From Scilla litardierei (Eukaryota; Streptophyta; Magnoliopsida; Asparagales; Asparagaceae), in assembly GCA_030789695.1 (NCBI GenBank), contig CM061130.1, positions 8,423,860 through 8,487,859 on the forward strand: a DNA stretch of 64,000 bases, written 5' to 3'. Within the stretch, counting starts at the first letter, position 1, and each line of letters opens with the position of its first letter. The notes below the pieces were generated by a model. That model saw only the letters and a list, made by a program, of their open reading frames with translations. It searched no databases and was not told the DNA's origin. This document shows positions 57,791-64,000 of the stretch, in pieces. The position numbers and the translations under genes are program-made.

Positions 57791-58643
57791 TGTTCTGTGA
57801 CTCCTAGTGTTTGATGAAGTTGATGTCATTTTCTTTATTCGACCTGGCTTTTATTATCCACCATAACCGAATCATATGAAACGGAGCTGTCATTGGCCAA
57901 CAATTCTGTAATCTCTCAGTACATGCATCACAAACTTTACTGGCTCAATCTGCCTAATTCATCTTGATTATTTTACTGACTAAGTTCTGGTTCTTGGAAA
58001 CAAGGTAAATGAATCCCTAGAATAAAAGAGGAGCCCTATTGAATAAACTCTACACGCATGTTAACTGTTTCTTCAAGCCGTAATTATCAAGCTTTCCAGC
58101 TAAGAGGCAGAAAATCAAATGGTGTAAATGTGTCACTGATAAAGCAAACAAGAGGGGAGCATCCAAAGCATTCCTGTCAATTGCATGCGCAAGCTTTTAA
58201 CCATCTGCATCAGATACCACGAACTGGGGCATCATGTGCTGCTGGCATGCATGCATACGCTGCCATCCCTCACACCCAGCAAGTTCTTTTGGGAACTGAA
58301 CCACTCGTCTACATCTAAAGAAGAATGTGTCCCAATCACTGCTACTAACTAATATGGAAATTAAGCAATGAAAATTAATAACAAGTAGGACGAGATTAAT
58401 GCTAAATGGTTCTTTTTGTATATATGTGGTAGCTGATATATCTCATGTTTCTGCAATTGAGATTCGAGGGGTCAGTTATCATTACTTAATTACTACAGTT
58501 CCCTAAATAGTGCAATAAGAGAGCCTCTACAAATAAACATGTGCCAAAAGAGTTGACAGTTCCATTGTTCATTATGTATAATTAGGCCAATTGTTTAACC
58601 AAACTGAGAAAGTAGCAAATGAAACTTTGATATAATATAAATA
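57791..58643. other. Unassigned DNA
   Basis: About 850 bp, the only stretch I cannot tie to a repeat. An 86-codon frame (58058-58318) has no recognisable domain. Mildly AT-rich. Could be old host intergenic DNA or an unrecognised repeat. Confidence 0.4.
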
Positions 58644-59600
58644 TGATACAACCATTTTGACCGGGCCCGAGGAGCCAAGTCAACCACGACCAGTCAACCA
58701 ACCTACTACGGTCTTGGGCTCCGGCCCAAGGATCTTACAGGCGGGTCGCGCTTCTCCACCCAAGACGAATGCCCAAAAGACTGTCATCTTCCATAGTGGA
58801 GGAAATCGTGGCTCAAATCGAGACAGCATTCGCCAAATATGGCAACCGCTCAATAACTCTAGCCATCATGGCCCACCAATATGGCGACCACCTTCATAGC
58901 AATCACTCGTCAATCATGGCCCGACTTCATGGCCATCACTCACCCATTATGGCGACCTTTATGGCATTCATCCCCTCATCAAACGGGTGCAATTAGTGGG
59001 GGGCAATACTTCCCACTTGGCACTCCCCCATGAATGATGGCAATAATGGCCCATTATCGCGTGGGGCTCAGGTATATGAAGAGAGGGATGCGTCATAGAA
59101 AAAGGGGCGGATCTCCGAGATCCACAATGGAGGTATTCCTTACACACTCTAACACCTTCTTCCACCTTTACATTCCTCTCCTCCACTGCTCGGCCCAAAG
59201 ATCGGTGCTTGGTCTCTCCGCGAACCAAGCCCAATTCCACCGAGCACAGACCAGACCTGACTTGGCATCGAAGGTGAATTGGTTGGAACCAAGGTCCGAC
59301 CCCCCTGACGAGTTCTTCATCTTGCAGATCGAAGGAGTCGTCGCCACCGCAAAATCTTCCCTTCGACGATCCCTCGCTCGGATCCGAACGCCCTCGTCCT
59401 AGAGCCCGTTCGTCTGACCGATCCCGGAGGTTGTCGTCCAGCCGAGGCTACCCCTCGACGCGTCAAAGAATGGATCTGTGCCTTCCTACCCAAGTGAACG
59501 TGCCATCGATCGACCCCAAGGGTCATCCCCGTCTCACGTGACAGCTATGACATCCGGGCCTCCAGACTATCAACACGTGGTGCGAAAATCCACGTAAACA
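58644..59600 (+). repeat. Ty3/gypsy-like LTR (element J)
   Basis: From TGATACAACC to CGTAAACA, followed by ATTGGCACCGTCTGTAGG, close to the PBS form (TGGCGCCGTCTGTGG) of many plant gypsy elements. The left end is set by TG and a composition change, so it is approximate. Several ATGGCC/ATGGCG units lie at about 58865-58960. No second LTR or TSD in the window. Confidence 0.6.
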
Positions 59601-61075
59601 ATTGGCACCGTCTGTAGGAACCAGTCAACATCTACGACGTCAACCACACGAGTAATGAATCGTTCCGTGATCAAAGTTCTTTGAGGCCGATTCCCAAAGT
59701 GGTGACAAGGTGTCCCAACTCCCAGCAGATTCGAGTTTCTCGAATCTCCGAAGCTCTGCTTTCGTTCCTCCAGAGCCCCCCGATATTTTGATGTGATTTG
59801 GAGTGAGAAGATAATGGAGGATCGAACGCCCAGGACAGCGAGGAAAAACAATCTTATTCTTTCATTGCTGGTTGGCTGAGAATTCTCATTTCTCACTAAA
59901 TTCTCTGAGAGTTCTGACATCTTATTTCTTTTTGCAACATGTTAACAGTTACATTGAACCGATTCACATCTCATCGATGGTTTGCGGAGTAGACATGCTC
60001 GACCATACGTCAACAATGGGAATCGGATCTCCAGTTTCCAGATGGGATCAGATCCGATCATCGGAAAAGTGCTTCGTTGTTTGAAGCTCGCTCAACCTTT
60101 TCTCTTCTTTTTGTGAAATTGCAGGGTGAAGAGAAATGTTCAACCAGGGTCTGGGACGGAGATCCTGCAAATTCTCATCAAAGACAAGGCTGACCGGGGA
60201 TCCTTCGACCTTAGGATAGAAATGTCGTTCTCCTCAGATCGAGGTCGCCAAGCCCCGTTCGACCAGGATCGAGTTTGCCGTTCGAGGTCGCCGTGCCTCG
60301 TCCGTCCCAGGTCGAGGTCACCGTGCCCCGTCCGACCCATGTCGAGGCCGTTGTGACTCGTCTAAGTCCGCTGGCCTCATCCGACCTGAATGGAAGACGG
60401 CAAGACTCACCGATGCCTCATCAACGAAAATGAGATTGATCCACCGGCGACAAGAACTCCAACTAGCTCGATCAAATCCAGGCGAGCGATGAAGACCTCA
60501 GGAGAACTCTTGCAGACCCCTCTACGAGATCTATGGCGGAATCCTAGGGTCAAGTTAGATCCTTCCGGCTTCTCTAGGCCACCTCAACAATAATCGCCAA
60601 GGGTCGAGCAACTCCCTCAGATCTCTCAGCAAGTTCGATCTCCGTCCCGGCTACTTGATGCCATCTTCGACCAAGCATCGATCGACCAATGATGTACTTC
60701 CTAGAGTCGAGATCGAAGCCAACCACTTGTCGGAGCTCGACACTCGTCGGAGCTCGATACTCATCGAGGCCCTATCAGAACTCCCGCCTCGCCGCCGAGA
60801 AATGGTCGAAGATCCGAACAAGTTGCATCAACTTAGAACGCGACCGTAATCCTTTTGAAAGGGTGACGACCCATCGGCTTCTCCGAGATCCCGATCAAGG
60901 CATCCCACGTCGAGGCCCCTCCGGTGAAGCTGCTGGACCTGCCTCCTCTCCCAATCCGAAATGCCCCAGCTCGAGGCTCCTCTAGGTGAAGCTGTAAGCC
61001 CGCCCCGGTCTCCGAGCGAGATCTGACCGAGCCATCATCCCCCGTCGACGATAAGACGCCAAGGACAGACCGCGC
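59601..61075 (+). other. Leader or interior of element J
   Basis: No gag or pol domain recognised. A GC-rich part (about 60236-60390) has imperfect repeats of a unit like GTCGAGGTCGCCGTGCC. Frames here are short and interrupted. It is cut at 61075 by the start of H. Confidence 0.5.
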
Positions 61076-62581
61076 TGTTGGAAACAGCCTCCTAGACTAC
61101 GTTTGATGATAACAAACCCTTCTAAACTGTTCTAATATGTGTGTTAAGTGTGTCTCAGGTCTCTATGCAGTGTGACAGTCATGTTTGGTCAGGTTACGCA
61201 TGTTCTCAAGTACGTTGAAATACGAAGCTGAAACTACATTTGGAATTACGAAATCTGATCAAATAATGAAGTATAGCTATAAAACTCTACCCTAGAGTAA
61301 ATCATAGGCTATAAACATCATGGGAATTTTTTCAGGAATTATGGAAATTGTTTGAAGCCAAAATACGGGGAAATACGAAGAAATACAGAGTATACAATGA
61401 AGGAAATTTTTCTACAAGGATGAAATGGGGTGAAACTTTTCTACAATGTGAAGAAGGCCATATAAGATTTATGAGATTTTTTAAGAATTTATTGGATTTA
61501 TTTGGTGCTAAAATACAGTGGAATACATCAGACATACAATGATAATTCGGCATACGGCACTGTTGGGTTATACAACTTCACAGCAGATTTGATACCGACC
61601 GACGTGGCCTTATCTGGGCCGTTCAGCTCGCATCCGACGGTCGCTCGTGATCTCAGAAGCGGAGCAACGTGGATGCTTGCTAGCCGCTCGATCGAGATCC
61701 GATGGCCATTGTTCACTCGAACTCGAGCAGACAAAGTCAACTTTGGCACGGCCACGTGGCGTTTCCTCATCAGATCGCGCCTGATCTGATGGCTCACGAT
61801 GCTACCGACAGCGGGTTTCAGATCCGACCCGTTAAACGCATTTTAAACGTGTTTTTCGATGGGTTCGGGTCCACTGGCACAGTGCGAAGATCCGTTAAGC
61901 TTCACATATAAAAGAACTTGTATACCCCCTTACATTTTCATCCATAAGTTGAGCTCTAGAGATCCAAATTGAGAACCGTTTGCGGTGTTATGACCGTGGC
62001 TTCATCCCCGACGTTCTGATTACAAGTTGGGCAGCTAGTTCCTCTGGTGCATCAAATGGCATCATGTTGATCGAGGAGCTTCTACCGACTACTTTCACAG
62101 GGACATCGACTTCTTCCTCTACAGAACTCCGATGGACATTCCAAAATAAGCGTTGCGGCGCTACTGACATACTGAAAGACGAGTACCAGAGGGATCTTCA
62201 CAAATGAGCTTTCTAAACTCTTGATCTTATATTATTGTAAATACATTGTTGTATTTATCTTTGGTTTTTGGGTTTTACACTTTCTTCCGCTGAAATGTTT
62301 TGAGTAATCCGAGTGGTTGGGGCATATCGGATTGGGAGAGTATCATAGTATTGTTGTCTTTTTGAGATTTGATGAGCTAGGGTTAGTCAGAGTGGTTAGA
62401 GTTGTGGCTCTAATCTTGTGTGACTGAAACTACTTAAAGAAACAATTTTTAGTGATGTTGTTTCGGGGTGGATGTAGGTCTTGGGAGACCGAACCATGTA
62501 AATCTTTTGTGTCATCTGCTTGCTCTGGTTGTTGTGTTATCTGCTTTACTATTTCTTCTACTTTTCTATTTTAATTAGACT
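61076..62581 (+). repeat. Sirevirus-like LTR (H), interrupted
   Basis: Starts TGTTGGAAACAGCC, with GTTTGATGATAACAAAC shortly after, as in the F LTR read on its strand. It has a TATA box (CATATAAAAG near 61906), a leader with TCTTCCGCTGAAATG and a GTAGGTCTTGGGAGACC hairpin-like block (about 62475). It runs until 62581, where I is inserted before any LTR end is reached. The rest would lie right of the window. Confidence 0.6.
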
Positions 62582-63718
62582 TGTTACGATGTGGAACTCG
62601 CGTACAATGAATTTGTATTAAGGGGAACCAAGGGCACGGTGGTTATATTGATGAGAGGGTTTAGGAGGGTTGTTTAACAAGTAATTAGTGAGGTGAAGAG
62701 GCTAAACTTGCCGCCGGGGGAGGCCACGGAGTCAAATCTCACCGGACACGGCGGAAGAGGATCGGGTGGCGGGAGCCAAAGGCTGACGTTGACCAAGGGG
62801 CGAGCTTTCTTGCACCACGAGCAACTCGTCAGAAGGGCAGGGTTGGGGTCCAACCCTTAGCCCCTCCGATGCCTAAGTCAGTAATTGGACTTAAAACGGG
62901 GGCTAGGCACGCCGGTCGGACTGATGGTGTGTCGACCATACGTGGCAAGCTATAAGTGGGAGAACAAAGATATGGACGACCTTTGCTCTCGTGTGTGAAT
63001 AATGGATTGAGAGAGAATTTGCCAACCCCCTCACCGTAAGAAGGGAGGGGATATTTATACCTGATGGGAGATGATTAGGTTGTGCTGATCTGGCATGCTG
63101 ACTCGACGTGCTGAGCTGGCTCGGCTGTTAGCAGAAGCTTCGGACGAGGATGTCAGGAACAGGAGTGCCTGCCCCACTTTTGTAAGACGGCGCAACGGCC
63201 AGGGGCACTTTTGTCAGGGTGTCAGGGCCGAAAGCATTAAGTGTCAGGGGGCCTAGCAGCCAGGGGGCGCTTTGTCAGATGGTTGGGCGGCGTTAGTGTC
63301 AGTCGTGTCCTTACATTAGGTTGTTTGTCGTGCGTGACGAACTAAAGGTCCGACAATGCTATCCCTGGCAACGAGGTCCATGGGGTCCCGCCGCGTCGAC
63401 CTGTTCGGTGGTTGTCCGGCCCGGCCGCGCACCCTCTCGACCGTGGGTCGCGGACCACTGGCAGGGAGGGGTAAGCACGTGCCTCTGTCAGCGTTCCCGG
63501 CGGCACTGTCTGGGCGCTCCCCAGGCGCACTGCCCCTAGCGGGCTGAGAGACTGCGGTTGTATGCCTCGGCCGGGAGGGGGGAGGACTGCGAGGTGTGCC
63601 CATTCCCGTGTAGCCTCAGACCTCCGGGGTGGCGGCCCTTGCGCAAAGGGGTGAGTCAGTGGGATATGTCAGCGGATCTGGGTGTGAGTCGGACTCCCAC
63701 GATCTTTAGGTCGTAACA
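62582..63718 (-). repeat. Ty3/gypsy-like 3' LTR (element I), minus strand
   Basis: 1137 bp with TGTTACGA...TCGTAACA ends. On the minus strand a TATA box (TATAAATAT at 63051-63060) is followed by a leader. GC-rich upstream part. A purine-rich GCCGGGGACAA just outside its start (63719-63730) looks like a PPT, so this is the 3' LTR and the interior lies to the right. The superfamily assignment rests on general character only. Confidence 0.6.
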
Positions 63719-64000
63719 GTTGTCCCCGGCATTCGAGTGCGAGGCGGAAGCCCGGCTTGGCTCGGATGGCATAACACTACCTCCCTTCTAACATGGTTCG
63801 GACTTGGGTCCACGCTCAGGAGTGGCGACGCGGCTCCCGCGGAGTATTGCCCGCTGCTGCGGGATCGCGAGATCTCGTCCCGAGTGGGAGCCAAGCGAGG
63901 AAGTGGGACACTGCGATTTGGGGAGGGGTGTTGCCCCTTAACGACGTGCCGTTTGTATGTGGCGGCTAGGTCGGACTTTGGGGGAGCACGACTTTTTTGA
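63719..64000 (-). other. 3' interior of element I, cut by window end
   Basis: GC-rich, no domain recognised. Presumed 3' untranslated region of I on the minus strand. Confidence 0.45.

Noticed and set aside
58058..58318. 86-codon frame in unassigned DNA as a host gene
   Set aside because: No domain, no clear splice signals or homologue recognised; length is within chance.
63316..63900. Several GC-rich frames of 60-95 codons on both strands
   Set aside because: They overlap each other inside an LTR-like region and reflect base composition.

Overview
This window looks like nuclear DNA of a flowering plant from a region built almost entirely of nested LTR retrotransposons. The evidence is Ty1/copia Gag-Pol domains, 5-bp target-site duplications (TSDs), primer-binding sites matching the 3' end of initiator tRNA-Met, polypurine tracts (PPTs), a hAT-type MITE and Ty3/gypsy-like LTRs. 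I see no intact host gene, rRNA, tRNA or CRISPR array. The species cannot be named from the sequence.

Layout, using private labels for the elements. Element E (1-1763, +) is the 3' half of a copia pol. It is cut by element A (1764-57052, +), a Sirevirus-like copia with 1809-bp LTRs. Two members of one gag-only family sit in A on the minus strand: C (4144-14385, TSD GGAAG, in gag) and D (18577-51166, TSD TCGTC, in the reverse transcriptase). The 3' LTR of D is itself split by B (19318-26217, +, gag-only, LTRs about 99.5% identical) and by F (27394-42585, -, gag-only, TSD ATCCA). F carries a hAT MITE (28801-29279, TSD GAAGAGAG) in its 3' LTR and a second type of copia, G (29897-37619, +, TSD AGTGC), in its interior. 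The order of insertion E > A > D > F > G is fixed by the breaks and TSDs.

Right of A the structure is a second, shorter nest. A's right LTR runs on into a PBS and the first codons of another gag (57053-57166), so it was shared with a second copy. After that come a copia-type LTR-like fragment, about 0.85 kb of unassigned DNA, a gypsy-like LTR and leader (J, 58644-61075), the start of another Sirevirus-like LTR (H, from 61076), and a minus-strand gypsy-like 3' LTR (I, 62582-63718) whose interior leaves the window.

How the parts work together: A was the only Sirevirus here with a full gag-protease-integrase-RT-RNase H set plus an extra ORF, and it is now broken. B, C, D and F carry only gag (in C/D a gag lacking its zinc knuckle). 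They keep LTRs, PBS and PPTs, as expected of elements mobilised in trans. The most interesting signals are noncoding: a chain of hairpins in the LTR leader that keeps its shape while both arms change between families, dense palindromic repeats in U3, and a second copy of that U3 repeat cluster with its own TATA box in front of A's extra ORF.
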